A stretch of DNA of 20,318 nucleotides from Welwitschia mirabilis. Taxonomy: Eukaryota; Gnetophyta; Gnetopsida; Welwitschiales. Below are positions 1-10,556 of this stretch, piece by piece. A program made the translations under genes and the position numbers. The stretch spans positions 124,982,579 to 125,002,896 of the forward strand of contig JBOZIK010000001.1 in assembly GCA_051453625.1 (NCBI GenBank). Reading direction: 5' to 3'. The notes beneath the pieces are model-generated. The model was not told the origin of the DNA and did not search any database. It saw nothing but the letters and a program-made list of their open reading frames with translations. Numbering within the stretch: the stretch's first letter is position 1; each line of letters begins with the position of its first letter.

Positions 1-238
1 AGCATGTGAATAATGTAAAAGATGCAATTACAAATTCAACATTATATGCCCTTTTTTATGAGGAATACTAAAATAATAATTAGGATACTTTATTTGGTTT
101 TTAGTTATTATCTTTTGGAAATGTATACTATTTTTCTAAAATGAAATTTTTTTATACTAACAGTTAAATGGATCTACCCTTATTGAGATTTGTATAGCCT
201 TTTAAAATAATATATGATACATTTTTATTCAAAAATTT

Positions 239-266
239 AAAAAAAAAAAAGAAGAAGAAGAAGAAG
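239..266. repeat. A run followed by (GAA)n microsatellite
   Basis: About twelve A residues are followed directly by five GAA triplets. The sequence is simple and purine-only. It could be a degraded A tail of an old retroposon, but no body of an element is recognisable upstream. Confidence 0.85.
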
Positions 267-983
267 TTTTAAGTAATAAAATACTTCACAACCAATCCTT
301 AAATATGAAAATGTAAAATTGGTATGGTGTACAAAAATGTATCAAAATAGAATCACATTCCCACTGAAGAAATTATTACAAGATGAGAAGCAGTATAATA
401 AGAAGAGAGAAAATTTTGTCCTTTCCTTCTGTTTTGCTTGGCAAATCTTGTCTAGATCTTTGAAATAATATTTTTCCAATACTAAATAGGATTAAGCAAC
501 TAACATGATAATATTTAATCATGGAGTTAAGTTAATAATTTACCTTAGTTCATTACCAATAAACATGAACTCTAATTGATTATTCTCAATCAAACATAAA
601 GAATGTAACCATAATAGATAGATGGAGGAGTAATCCACAGGGTATCCATTAAAACCATTTTATGGATCTTGTCATCTTGGTATCCTGATGCACATTGTTG
701 CATTAAGAATAATTGCTTTCTAAATGTTATCATTTCCTATCTATGACATCCCTTTCTACAACTTTCTTACCTAACTACCAGTTGTAGAAATCTATTCATT
801 AATAGCTTTAGTTTCTTTCACTTCATTACTCCAAGAACAAGATTAAAATTCTCTAAAAAGTAATTAATCTATTTAAAAACTCTAAACCAATTATCTCTCT
901 TAATAATCAAAAAAAGTGATGCATGATAATAATACCCTTTTCTTCTCATCTAAAAAAACCTACTTCTTAATTAAATAAGCATC

Positions 984-985
<2 letters not shown>

Positions 986-1024
<39 letters not shown>

Positions 1025-1041
1025 TATATATATATATATAT
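986..1041. repeat. Compound (AC)n-(AT)n microsatellite
   Basis: About 18 AC units (986-1,022) run straight into about nine AT units (1,024-1,041). Such compound dinucleotide tracts are common in plant intergenic DNA and are usually polymorphic in length. The AT half is a favourable cruciform or slippage site. Confidence 0.97.
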
Positions 1042-1639
1042 GGTTTCTAGATAAATAAACAGTTAACAAAGTAGTATTATGATATAGTAAAATCATAATA
1101 AAAAAGAAAGAAATATACTATTATTGAAAAAATGGAATTTAATGGCTAATAAAGTTAAGCACTTAAAAGGAGAGTTTAGTTTGGAGATAATCACATTAAT
1201 GAACTAAAAATAATATTGGTTAGAGTTACATGTAAATTAACAGTTCTTACAATTATGAAGGAATAAGTTATGCTTGAACTTAAAAAACAATCAACTGGAG
1301 GATGGGACAAGTAGCAAACATAGCTAGACACACTAGTGCATTTATAATTTAAGGTAAGAAACAAAGGGGAAAAACAATCAAAAAGAAATATTTTAAGTTT
1401 CTCAGAGAAAGTTCATCTCAATTAACAAATCTAACTTAAGAATAAAAAGAAGTAGTTGATAATTCTAACATTAATGCCATTTTGAATTCTGAAATTCAAA
1501 ATAAAAACTTCCTTATCATACTTCTCATGTTTTTTAATGTATCATATCTAATTTGACAATTTTATTAATTTCAATTGCAAAATATTCTAAGTTTAACATA
1601 AGATCCTAGATGTATTCAAAGTTGTAATTTTTATTGAAA

Positions 1640-1691
1640 GTTAACTAAAATAAAAAATAAATACTGTTAACTAAAATAAAAAATAAATACT
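1640..1691. repeat. Perfect 26-bp tandem duplication
   Basis: A 26-base unit beginning GTTAACTAAAATAAAA occurs twice head to tail (1,640-1,665 and 1,666-1,691) with no mismatch that I can see. Identical copies in decayed AT-rich DNA point to a recent slippage or repair event, or to an assembly duplication. Confidence 0.95.
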
Positions 1692-1963
1692 AAATATCAA
1701 GTAATGTAAATTAACAAAATATAAAGTAACTAAGTCATATGAGGCATAAACACATGAAGAACTTGAAAAGAAAATTCAATTTATCCCAAGTCTGAAGGAA
1801 AGTGTTAGAGCTACAAACCTAAGAACAAATCTAACCTAGGTTAAAATCAATTATGTTTGAAAAACTAGATGGAAATTTCTACATTGATAATAAACATAAC
1901 TCAATTACAAGATGTAATGTAGCTTTAAGTTTAATGCAGGATCTATTTACTAACCAATGAAGA

Positions 1964-1993
1964 ACAAATCATTATGAGACAAATCATTATGAG
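1964..1993. repeat. 15-bp tandem duplication
   Basis: The 15-mer ACAAATCATTATGAG is present twice in direct succession (1,964-1,978 and 1,979-1,993), perfectly conserved. It is a small replication-slippage footprint with no evident function. Confidence 0.9.
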
Positions 1994-3588
1994 GAGTCCT
2001 GATCTATCTAAGATTGTCCAAACATCTATTACACAATGAATAATGTTATGATTATATTTGGGGTGTTAGGCCAAGGTACATGATGAATTTGATGATAATA
2101 ATATTATAGTAGTGAAATAAATAAGATATGAAGCAAAAAAGAACATTCAATACCTTCAAAGATGTTAGAAGTATAGTGGTACTCTATCAAAAATATTAAA
2201 GATATAGAAGTATTTAAAGTAACATATATCACAGTAATACATATCATCTAAAATTACTAAAAGTACCATCAACTTAAGTTCTATTAAAAGATATTTAATT
2301 ATTTAATTACATTCTCAATTATTATTTAAATCTTATCATATTATCAATTCAATTCACATATCAACTTATTCTACATCTAATAATAACATATAAACAAGTT
2401 ATTTTATACTTAACTGATAGTGGAGCATTAGATAATATCCTTTTCTTTTTATACTGAGACTTATGTTTTCATGTTTAATGACATTTTTGGGATTTGACAC
2501 CCTGCCATATTATGTAATATTAAAATAACATAGCTCTTTTTTATCGTATTAATGATTACACTAAAAAAGCATGAATAGTGTATTTTTAATATAAGTCACA
2601 AGTCTTTCGATGTTTTCAATGCTCGAAGAATCATGTTAGGAATGGTGCTTATTGTAAAATTAAGAATTTTAAGTATTAATAATGAATGGAAATATTTCTT
2701 AAAAGAATTTCAAAAAGCTACGAAGGTTTACTCACATGATAAAATGAAGTAAAAACTATATAAAAGCAATTAAAAATGAATAGTGAAAATATGAACCAAA
2801 GGCACATTGAAGAATGTTGTATTTAATGTTAAAACTAAATAAAACTCAAGAATAATGAACATAATATTATATCAATAACATACTTATCATATAATATAAC
2901 TTTAATACGTGAAATTTTAATGTACAAGTAGATATGTGAAAATGTATTATGTTAAAAATAATTGTAAATATTTTTCTAGCTGAAACAAATTACACCATAA
3001 TTCATAGTAGGAAACTAAGTTTTTCAACATTAAGTTGGTACACTTTTAATTCTACATTTCAATTATCTTTAAAAAAAGAATGTAAGAAAAACATTTAACT
3101 AAGTAGAAAAGAACAACTAAATCATTAATGAAATTAAATATTTTTATAAAATACATTTAAAAAAATACAAGTCTTTAAAACCTAATGCCATGAGTTTAAA
3201 GCTTATACACTAGGATTATGAACCTTCATAAATCATAATCTTATTATGTTTCATTGTATCATATAAATGTGTGACAATTTTTAGTTTTTTTTTTTTTAAT
3301 TACTCTTGAAGACAAGACTGATGCATGTTTTTGAGATCCCTAACCTTGCAAGAATGACAAAGATAAATAAATTCTACATCAAGTTCTCAGTATGGTAATG
3401 GTTAAGTTAACAATAATCATCAAATCAATATTCACGGGATACATGTCAATAACATATATAATACTTGTTAAAAAGAGTTGTAAAGATGTCAAACTTGAAA
3501 CTTGTGTTAACCATACCTTTTTTGAAGAGAATAACCACCATAATCACCTAGATAATGATATAATTGTACCTTGGTCTTATATTGTGCC

Positions 3589-3694
3589 AAAGAAAGCATC
3601 TAAAGGTTCAAACCCACAACCTCCTAAAGAAAAAAAATCTTAAAGAAAACATCCAAAGTTTCAAACCCACAACCTACTAATAAAAAAAGAACAT
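3589..3694. repeat. 53-bp imperfect tandem duplication carrying a B-box
   Basis: Two copies, 3,589-3,641 and 3,642-3,694, are offset by 53 bp. Both begin AAAGAAARCATCYAAAG and continue through a shared TTCAAACCCACAACCT core, then diverge in an A-rich tail. The core read on the minus strand is a Pol III B-box (GGTTTGAAMCT), so the duplication copied the promoter's downstream half. Only the second copy has an A-box at a normal distance. Confidence 0.85.
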
Positions 3695-3710
3695 CCCACC
3701 AATTAAACTA
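3657..3710 (-). mobile_element. tRNA-like Pol III promoter relic, probably SINE-derived
   Basis: On the minus strand an A-box match TAGTTTAATTGG (3,699-3,710; consensus TRGYNNAANNGG) is followed after 31 bases by GGTTTGAAACT (3,657-3,667; B-box consensus GGTTCGANTCC). This order and spacing are those of tRNA genes and tRNA-derived SINEs. The intervening sequence is T-rich and does not fold as an anticodon arm that I can recognise, and there is no clear acceptor stem. A functional tRNA is therefore unlikely and a decayed tRNA-related retroposon is the better reading. A second, better B-box (GGTTTGAACCT, 3,604-3,614) lies further downstream in the same orientation because of the 53-bp duplication. 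Similar degenerate tRNA-like stretches are common in plant repeats. Confidence 0.5.
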
Positions 3711-3888
3711 ACAACTTGTTAATATTTTTTTGAAACAGCAAAGTTTAAGAAATAAGAACTACATGCATTAAACCTCTTCTAAATACATGTAATGTAAACC
3801 GATTTAAAATATGTAACAGAGCGGAGTTTAAAGAAACACAAAAAGAAGCACAAAAAGGAGGAGATTAAGAAAACAAGAATGAAGATTG
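3695..3888. other. Transition from AT-rich DNA to mixed-composition DNA
   Basis: The sequence changes here from A/T runs to purine-rich sequence (AGAGCGGAG at about 3,818, then AAAGGAGGAGATTAAG near 3,853), which could be a 5' leader for the candidate exon that follows. No convincing TATA box or initiator is visible, so no promoter is claimed. Confidence 0.35.
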
Positions 3889-4044
3889 ATGGGTAGAAAA
3901 ACGTTTGGAAAGAGCTTGTTTCAGCTCAGCTCAAGGTTTTATTCGAGGGCGCGGAACCAGGAGGGAAGCAAAGGGAGCCAGAGGTCGGTCTGTCTGTTGA
4001 GGAGAAGATTAAGATTGTTGTGGCTTTCTTTTATTTTCATTCAG
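3889..4044 (+). CDS. Candidate first coding exon, unknown protein (partial)
   Basis: An ATG at 3,889 opens exactly 52 codons to a CAG|GTATTT sequence at 4,044/4,045 that would serve as a phase-0 5' splice site. The encoded segment starts MGRKTFGKSLFQLSSRF. It is basic through about residue 43 (several Arg/Lys, including a run of three Arg) and ends in a short hydrophobic stretch (LLWLSFIFIQ). A basic N-terminus before a hydrophobic segment would suit an organelle presequence or a type II membrane anchor, but the hydrophobic part is too short to call. Without splicing, the frame continues to 4,188 into sequence that looks like intron. I do not recognise the family. The base composition is clearly richer in G+C than the preceding 3.8 kb. 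It could be a genuine first exon, a pseudogene fragment or a chance frame. No next exon can be joined with confidence. Confidence 0.25.
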
Positions 4045-5275
4045 GTATTTACTCCTTCCCATGGTCACATGATGCCCTCGGTCCCTTTTCATCTTACTAT
4101 ATTATCCGACATCTTTGGTCACATGGATGTCCATCCACTGTTCTTTCAATGTACTTCCTTTCTTTATTCATTCACAGATCTTCATTAGAAGAAAGAATGT
4201 CATTATTCTTAGCCTTAGAATTCCCTTTACTTGGGGTATTGAACTGCGATTTCAATGATTCTACTGGGTCTAGGTTTTTAAGGGCGACTGAGACTTAGGT
4301 GTCTTTTGTTCGACAAAGGAAGTGAAGAAAAGAGAGATCTTCTGGCTTCTATTTGTGTCGGTTTCTTGTCGATTTTCTGGGATGGATCACATAATTTGTA
4401 ACGTTAGAACCATTTTTAGGTTGGGATCTATTTAACTGTAAGATCATTTTTGCTGTTGGCGCAAAACTTTCTTTTGAAGATATCCGATCCGCTTTTTGCT
4501 GATTGGGCAATTGCAACTCAATTTGATTTGCTCGCGTTGCTTTCCGGATGTTGCTGGTCACGTGATGGGGCTTCGTCAACAGACAGTTTGCTTACCACAA
4601 TAGTTTCCGACAATATTTCTAATGCCCTAATGAGTTGAATTTCAAGTAGTACTCTTTTAAGTTTCAGTCAGTACTTGGGTAACCTCGGAGACACAAAATC
4701 CATATGATGCAATTGAGAGAGCATTCTTTTTCATTTTGCGTGAACTGATTACGAGTCCTACTTAGTTTTTCATGAATCAGTGATTAGAAAACGCAATCAC
4801 AGGACTTGTACTAACCCTGTCACAGCCGTACCTTTGGCACATCCTCGAAAAATTTGTACTACGAGAGATGATGATATGTTATTGTCAACGACAATAATAT
4901 ACATTTTGAACATCACTTATCTATTTATTTGTTTGCAAGCAGTACATATCTTTGGGACATCATTATGACATTATGAGTAGAGATTCGAACAGTGCTTATG
5001 AAAGGAAGTACTAAAATCTCCGGTAAACTAAGCGTTTGAAATCTTGCTTTTTTATTTACAACACTTATCTCAAAATAATATATAGAAACCAGGCCAGGTA
5101 TAATCATGCTTTTGTCAAAGTATTACAAACAAGACCATCTATTAGAAGTTTACAACACATGCTTATCCGAGGATATAGCAGAGTCACAAGCAGCAAGATT
5201 TTGGTCATTTGTTCTTTTTTCTTCTGAATTTGACCTGACTATGGTTTTTTATGTTTCTGTATGAAATGAATTGCC
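4045..5275. other. Non-coding or intronic sequence, no gene recognised
   Basis: Composition is mixed, less AT-rich than the first 3.8 kb. Open frames are at most about 60-90 codons and overlap on both strands without a recognisable motif. The interval contains three GGTCACRTG-type sites (4,063, 4,117 and 4,556). If the exon at 3,889 is real, this would be a long first intron. If not, it is anonymous repeat-derived sequence. Confidence 0.5.
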
Positions 5276-5290
5276 AAAAAAAAAAAAAAA
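5276..5290. repeat. A15 homopolymer
   Basis: Fifteen consecutive A residues follow an AATTGCC sequence and precede GAAAATAAC. It may be a simple homopolymer or the remnant A tail of a retrocopy. I could not find a convincing AATAAA signal just upstream, nor an exact target-site duplication. Confidence 0.8.
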
Positions 5291-5516
5291 GAAAATAACA
5301 AAATTGAAAGGATCCAAAAATGCATATTGAATGATCAAAACCGTTATTTCCGGAGATGTCCGTTTCGTAGTACAAAAGTTAAAATTTTTTGCTTCCAGTC
5401 CAAAAATTTTCCACAAACATTATAAGCTGATAATGTGTGTTCTTCCATAAAATACAAATCAAGTATAAGACTTCAGATAAGAGACATGATGTTAATAAGA
5501 CTTACAGAATCAATGA

Positions 5517-5621
5517 GCACTAATTAAGCAATACATGAGGCCACAAGATGCTTGCAAACTAAGAGAGGCATGGGAACCTCAAGCATCTCTAGTAGTGGAT
5601 TTTGGAGCAGAAGTGCCGCAG
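5517..5621 (+). CDS. Candidate internal exon, unknown protein (fragment)
   Basis: A frame open from 5,517 encodes 35 residues, ALIKQYMRPQDACKLREAWE and then a segment ending DFGAEVPQ, before CAG|GTATTT at 5,621/5,622. The preceding bases AATGAG could act as a weak 3' splice site, with an in-frame stop directly upstream. Amino-acid composition is balanced and unlike the Lys/Asn/Ile-rich chance frames of this AT-rich region, which is the main reason to list it. The donor has the same CAG|GTATTT context as the candidate exon at 3,889-4,044. The frame continues as far as 5,813 if unspliced, but that part looks like random translation. I do not recognise the family. Confidence 0.22.
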
Positions 5622-8600
5622 GTATTTAGTAAAACTATCTTAGCGCCTATAAAAATTTTACTTCAATATTTCAGTTACTTCTTGAGGTACTTAGGTAAAT
5701 ACTCACAGACTAGGAGGATATTCATTAAATTTAGAGATTTTTCTAGGATGACATCTGAAAACACATTTTACCTCATGCAGAAGTTGAAAGAGCATATACA
5801 AATCAAAGGCTAGTAAAAGTGGAGAATGGTTGTTGACTCATTTCAAAAGAAATTAATTTTAAATGGTTGGTATCTGTTAACATAAAACATGTTCCTGCCA
5901 ATGAGATACGAGAGAGCTAAAACTCACTTTGAGTGTTGCATCTTTGTTTTTCAAACATATCTAATAGTCAAAGGATTGAACTTAGAAAAGAGCACTAGCA
6001 TGCATGTTAAAAAAATAAAATTAATTGTTAGCAAAATAAATGTTGATCAGTATTTAGGATATCAAATTCTCTTGCAGTTTTAAACCGCCAGTGATAAGAG
6101 AATTTTTCATAAAGTAGACTCAAGGTTGCAGCCGTTTGTCACTCCAGATGGGCCAATATATCATCAATCGAGTTGAATGTTTACATGCTGTGCCCCTTGC
6201 ACCCTGTACCAAACCATATAGTATTTTAGGTATTCTGATGAATTTTGTTGGGGATTTAAGTCATACCTGTCAGATGTCTTGTGTTTTGTTTTCTATGACT
6301 TGATGCCTGTTCTCTCTGCTTTTATCTTCTAAAGCCAGCATTTTTATCCTTCATGTGGCCAACTCTGAACTATGTGTTCCAAATACAGCAAGACCTCCTT
6401 TTGTGGGCCCTTTCCGCTTTGATCTTTGAGGATAGGATTCTTGATACTGTGGTTATCTTGTTTTACATATCTAGACATCAATTGAGCTGTTTACCACTGG
6501 TTTTATTTATACATCCATTTATCTTCTGCTAGAGGACGTATTATTTATTTAATTTAGGTATTATGGATATCTACCTTTTAATACTTCACCTGCCATGGCT
6601 TTTGGAATTTATACATGAATGACTGTCATGGCCACCTTTCTAATAGTCTTGACTTTTGCCATCGAGCAATCCAGTCACCAATTTCAGATCCCTATTGGTG
6701 ATGCATTTGATAATCTTATTGTGATCCTTTTAATTTTCATGCTAAATGGATTTGTCACATGATTGATTGTCCAGGACCATTCAGGATTTCTGCTACCATA
6801 ATTGAAAACTCGCCTTTTACTTGGCAGTTTCATCATGCTAGCATTTCAAAATCTCCAACCATGGGATTCAATCAAATTCCATAACCATAAAGAATACCTG
6901 TCCTTTAGCCAACATTTGATAAAGATCAGAAATACCTGTTTAAAGCTACAGGAATTCGTCCATGGAAGAACTTTCAGATCCAGCTGTACAACATCTTGAG
7001 AGATCCATAAAATCACTTGATCTCATCCATTTGCACCAATTTTTTGGAAACCTATGCCTAGGGCTTAGAGGATCTATTATGGAAACTATTTATTCCCATT
7101 GGACGGAGTTCAATACTGTAAATCACCAGGAAACATCATTTCAGGAATCTAGTAGCACCTTGATCTTGTATTAAATCTCAGACACGGCTGTTTTATCTGA
7201 AAACCACCATACTGAATGACGAGCTGATGAGATTAGGATCATTTGTGATTATATTGATATGAACTATCACTCTAGGGACAAAGACCGTAGGTTTGTGTTT
7301 TTGCTAGTTGCACCAGTTATATCAATAGATAGACACTGTCATTTAGATTTGACATTCTATCTCGAGATTACCTAAATCCATCCATCTATTTCTCCTCTAT
7401 GATTTAGCCATATCGGAATCAGCTCAAACCATCTTCTGCCATCGTGCAGAAAATAAGTCCCATAGTTATTAACATTTGGAGCAAACTTTCAGTTAATCTT
7501 GCTGCAGTTGAATTGATATTTTCATGACAAAGTCAGTCCATTTCCCTCAAATTTGATTAGGTTATTTCCTGTCTAGTAGGTCCATTTTTCAATCATTGTA
7601 GGCGTCAATTAGTCCAACAATAGGTCATGTTAGGATCATAATGTTCTGATCATAGATAGCAGTGAAAGTCAAAATTCACTGCTTCCCAAAATGCATTGCA
7701 ACCAGCTGATGATAATCTACCCTCTAGGGGTAAAGACTTCTGTATTCCTACAAAGTACAAAGCCTTAAGCGAGGGTTTTAAAAATGTATGAGGCCTGGAT
7801 GAGGATAGAATGATTCCAAACATGTTTTAGGATTGCAAATGTTTGAAATGAAGAGATATAATGGAAAATGAGAAAACAACAAAAATTAGCGAAAAACTTT
7901 AAAGCATCTTTGAGAATGGGAAAGAAAGCGCTCAAGATTTTGCAGAACAATGTGATTAAGCTCCTTTATTGCTTAGAAAAATGTTACAATCATACTTGCC
8001 CAAATATTGCAGAAAATGCTGAAGGGCACTGTTACTGTGCTTTGAGGATCCCTAGATTGCGGGATAGGATTTAGGCGTTGATATGCCTGCAACCTACATT
8101 TACACAAGGATGATACTTTGATGCTTGATGGACATCAAAATTGGAATTACATTCTGAAGGGTTGAAAGGTGATATTTATATAAAATTTTAGGGTTTTAGG
8201 GTAACCTTCTTTGTTTCAAAATATGATAGATATCCTGAATTAGTGTTGTGGGGAGTATCTAGGGGTCCAAACCTAAGTTTTAGAGCTGTTTTGGATGTCA
8301 AACCCTTCCAGTGGTTGGATGCCTATAGTGTAAAAATGTCCAAGTGATGGGTTTTTGTGATTCTGTTCTAGAATGAAAAGACTTTTCAGATTGGATGGGA
8401 CGCAGCAAAGGTGTTAATGGGGAGTGTGGTTGTCCAGACATGACACATGATGTCACGTGGCCCACAACCCACAGATATCAGAGTTTTGTCTTACATACTC
8501 AAATCAGATTTTGTGACAGCCACATTGGACCCCTCCTTTTGGTAATAACAACCTTTAGATTGGAAGTCATTAGTAACATTTGAAGAAAGCAATTGAGAAG

Positions 8601-10162
8601 TATAACTTGAAATGCAACAGTCATTCCATTCCTCAGTTAGAACGAAAGATTTCAGTTATAACGATGTTGAAGCGCCCATGAAGGAATTACAGGCGCTCAT
8701 ACAGAAAGACCAGTTTTCAATATATAGGGATTATACTCGTCATGGAAACATGGAGCAATCTTGGCTACTTTGCTATTAAGGATTTAACTACCACATACTG
8801 GAATACTAAGCAGAAGCATACACAATTCATCATGGACTCGTATTCAGTAAACAGCATAATAATAATGATGATATCAAGGTGATCATTGTCCTCAGTTTTG
8901 AAAAACGTTTGTGTTTCATTGTGTTTCATCGCTTATGGGACTTAAAGCAGAATCAGAAGCTGAGTCCATAGCAATAGGCTTCTTGAGCTTCGTCAACAGT
9001 TGTGGGTTCCTTCTAAATTATTTTCTGTGACCCTTGTTAATAAGTTCTAGGATTTCAGAGATTAGATGATGAGCCACCCTTGTTGATTTTCAATTTTTTT
9101 AAATAGTTTTTAAAGTTTCAGATCTTGATGCATTCTAGCATAATAGCGTTGGCTCATATCTTCTTATTTTTCCCTTTCAGAGTTCCTAATTTGGACATTT
9201 TGATCTCAACTGTTTTGTTGTATTGTATCATTTTTACTTGTTAGCCTATTTTCCAAATGAAGAACTTTGCTTTTGCTTCAATTGCTTTAATTAGTTTTAT
9301 GTTTAACTCATCCATCTTTATTGATCTTGGTTTCATGATTTTGTTTTAGAGCATCCTTGATTTATATCCAGCTCATTTTGGTGATGACATAGGAGCAAGC
9401 CACAGGATTCTATACAAGGATCTGTTTTCCTTCAAGTTTTATTTTTAAATATGTAGTAGCTTTTTCTAATTTGCTTGATAGAAGACTCTTTTGCTCTTGC
9501 CGAGCCTTGTCTTTTTCAATCAACTGTATGTTCATGCTTGTAGTCATCTTAGATTTTACATGATTTCACACTTCCCAAATGAAGTTTGATCATTATGTCA
9601 AAAGTGGGTTTATTGTTCTGTAGTCAGCCAATCAGCCATATCCCACCTTTTCATATCTTTCTTTTATACACCATTTCAATAACTTTAATTCTTCTGTGAG
9701 ACTCATATTTTCTGTTCATATTTTCACAAGAAGTACTGTAAAAATATTCTAGAGATGTCTAAATACAGGTTTTCCCAGAAGCATTGTGTCATGCATGGTT
9801 TGCATGCTGTGGCTAAATTGCAAATTGTTTGAGAAAGGTCATAGAAAACTCATTTCTTGTTATTTGATCTCATCCATTACTGATTGTCTATGTTTCTTTC
9901 AAAGTTCTTCATGGATTTTGAATTTGTGGTGCTTTTCTTGACCCCTGTGAAGTTGAGCCTGATTTCTTGTTGATTGTTGAAATGTGCCCTATAAATGGGG
10001 AACACCTTGGATCTTTTGTAGTTTCACATTTTCTTATTAGTTTGTGTTCTATATGAATCACAGAAACGCTTCCAGATTATTCAATGAGATGAACTAATGA
10101 AGTCTATATTTGCTGAACGGTGGATTTGCCTGACATACATGGCTAGAATCAAGGGAAAGGCA
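5622..10162. other. About 4.5 kb without a recognisable gene
   Basis: The sequence is moderately AT-rich and T-rich on the plus strand, with only short open frames (under about 70 codons) and no domain motif that I can identify. A 30-codon open stretch between stops at 6,084-6,176 ends with a TGA and has a protein-like composition, but it has no support. Part of this interval could be the rotted interior of the copia element whose 3' LTR follows, although I could not find a reverse-transcriptase YVDD box or an RNase H segment. Confidence 0.5.
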
Positions 10163-10183
10163 AAGACGAGAAATGCAGGAGAT
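10163..10183 (+). other. Polypurine tract of a copia element
   Basis: The purine-rich run ending GCAGGAGAT lies immediately before TGTTAG. Plant copia elements typically have a run such as GTGGGAGAT directly abutting a 3' LTR that starts TGTT, where it primes plus-strand synthesis. The position and the abutting TGTTAG support the call, although the tract is interrupted by a few pyrimidines. Confidence 0.5.
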
Positions 10184-10556
10184 TGTTAGATGTAAAGCCC
10201 AATCACGTGTTGTCCCCTTTGTAGTGTTGACATTTTACATTGTAAAAGGTGGGTGTATTATAAAATCACATAAGGTTATTAAAATGTAATAAAATTAAAT
10301 GAAAGGAAGATGTGTGTAGTGGTTTTTAGAATGTTATCCTAAATCTATTTAAACTCCTCTTGAGGTTGTAATTGAGATAGAGCTTTGCGGAGGTTTATGT
10401 GAAGTGCTCTGTGCATACTTGGGCCTTTTGACTGTACTTTGATTTCTTTTCATAGTAGAGCTCTGTGGGCTTCCTGTGGATGCTTTCCTTTGCATAGGAG
10501 GATTTTACCTTGTAAAATTGTGCATTTTTCTCTTGTTTGCTGTTTAGTTATTAGAA
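10184..10556 (+). mobile_element. Probable copia-type 3' LTR, degraded
   Basis: The left end is TGTTAGATGTAAAGCCC directly after a GGAGAT purine tract, the classic junction between plant copia internal DNA and its 3' LTR. Inside are a TATA-like CTATTTAAACTCC (about 10,346), a TTGTAATTGAGATAGAG leader-like segment, and a GTGGATG...TTTTACCTTGTAAAATTGTGC block near the end, all in the order expected on the plus strand. The right end is unclear: no terminal CA is obvious and the boundary at about 10,556 is a guess. No second LTR or primer-binding site follows within the window. It is therefore the 3' end of an old, degraded element. Confidence 0.5.

Larger units (their letters stand above)
1..3588. 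other. AT-rich intergenic DNA without a gene
   Basis: This stretch is very AT-rich (about a quarter G+C by eye) and full of A and T runs, and stops are dense in all frames. I see no exon-like open frame, conserved domain or RNA gene. It holds a GAA run, a compound AC/AT microsatellite and two small tandem duplications, listed separately. A short frame at 3,392-3,643 is lysine-, asparagine- and isoleucine-rich, as expected for chance translation of AT-rich DNA, and it runs into the 53-bp duplication. Confidence 0.75.

Noticed and set aside
3657-3710. Functional tRNA gene
   Set aside because: A- and B-boxes are present, but I cannot form an acceptor stem or an anticodon arm, so only a relic is claimed.
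8451-8462. G-box GTCACGTGG as a promoter element
   Set aside because: It is an isolated site in gene-free sequence with no supporting context.
9989-9996. TATA box (CTATAAAT)
   Set aside because: Such words are expected often by chance in AT-rich DNA, and no start site or coding region follows at a sensible distance.
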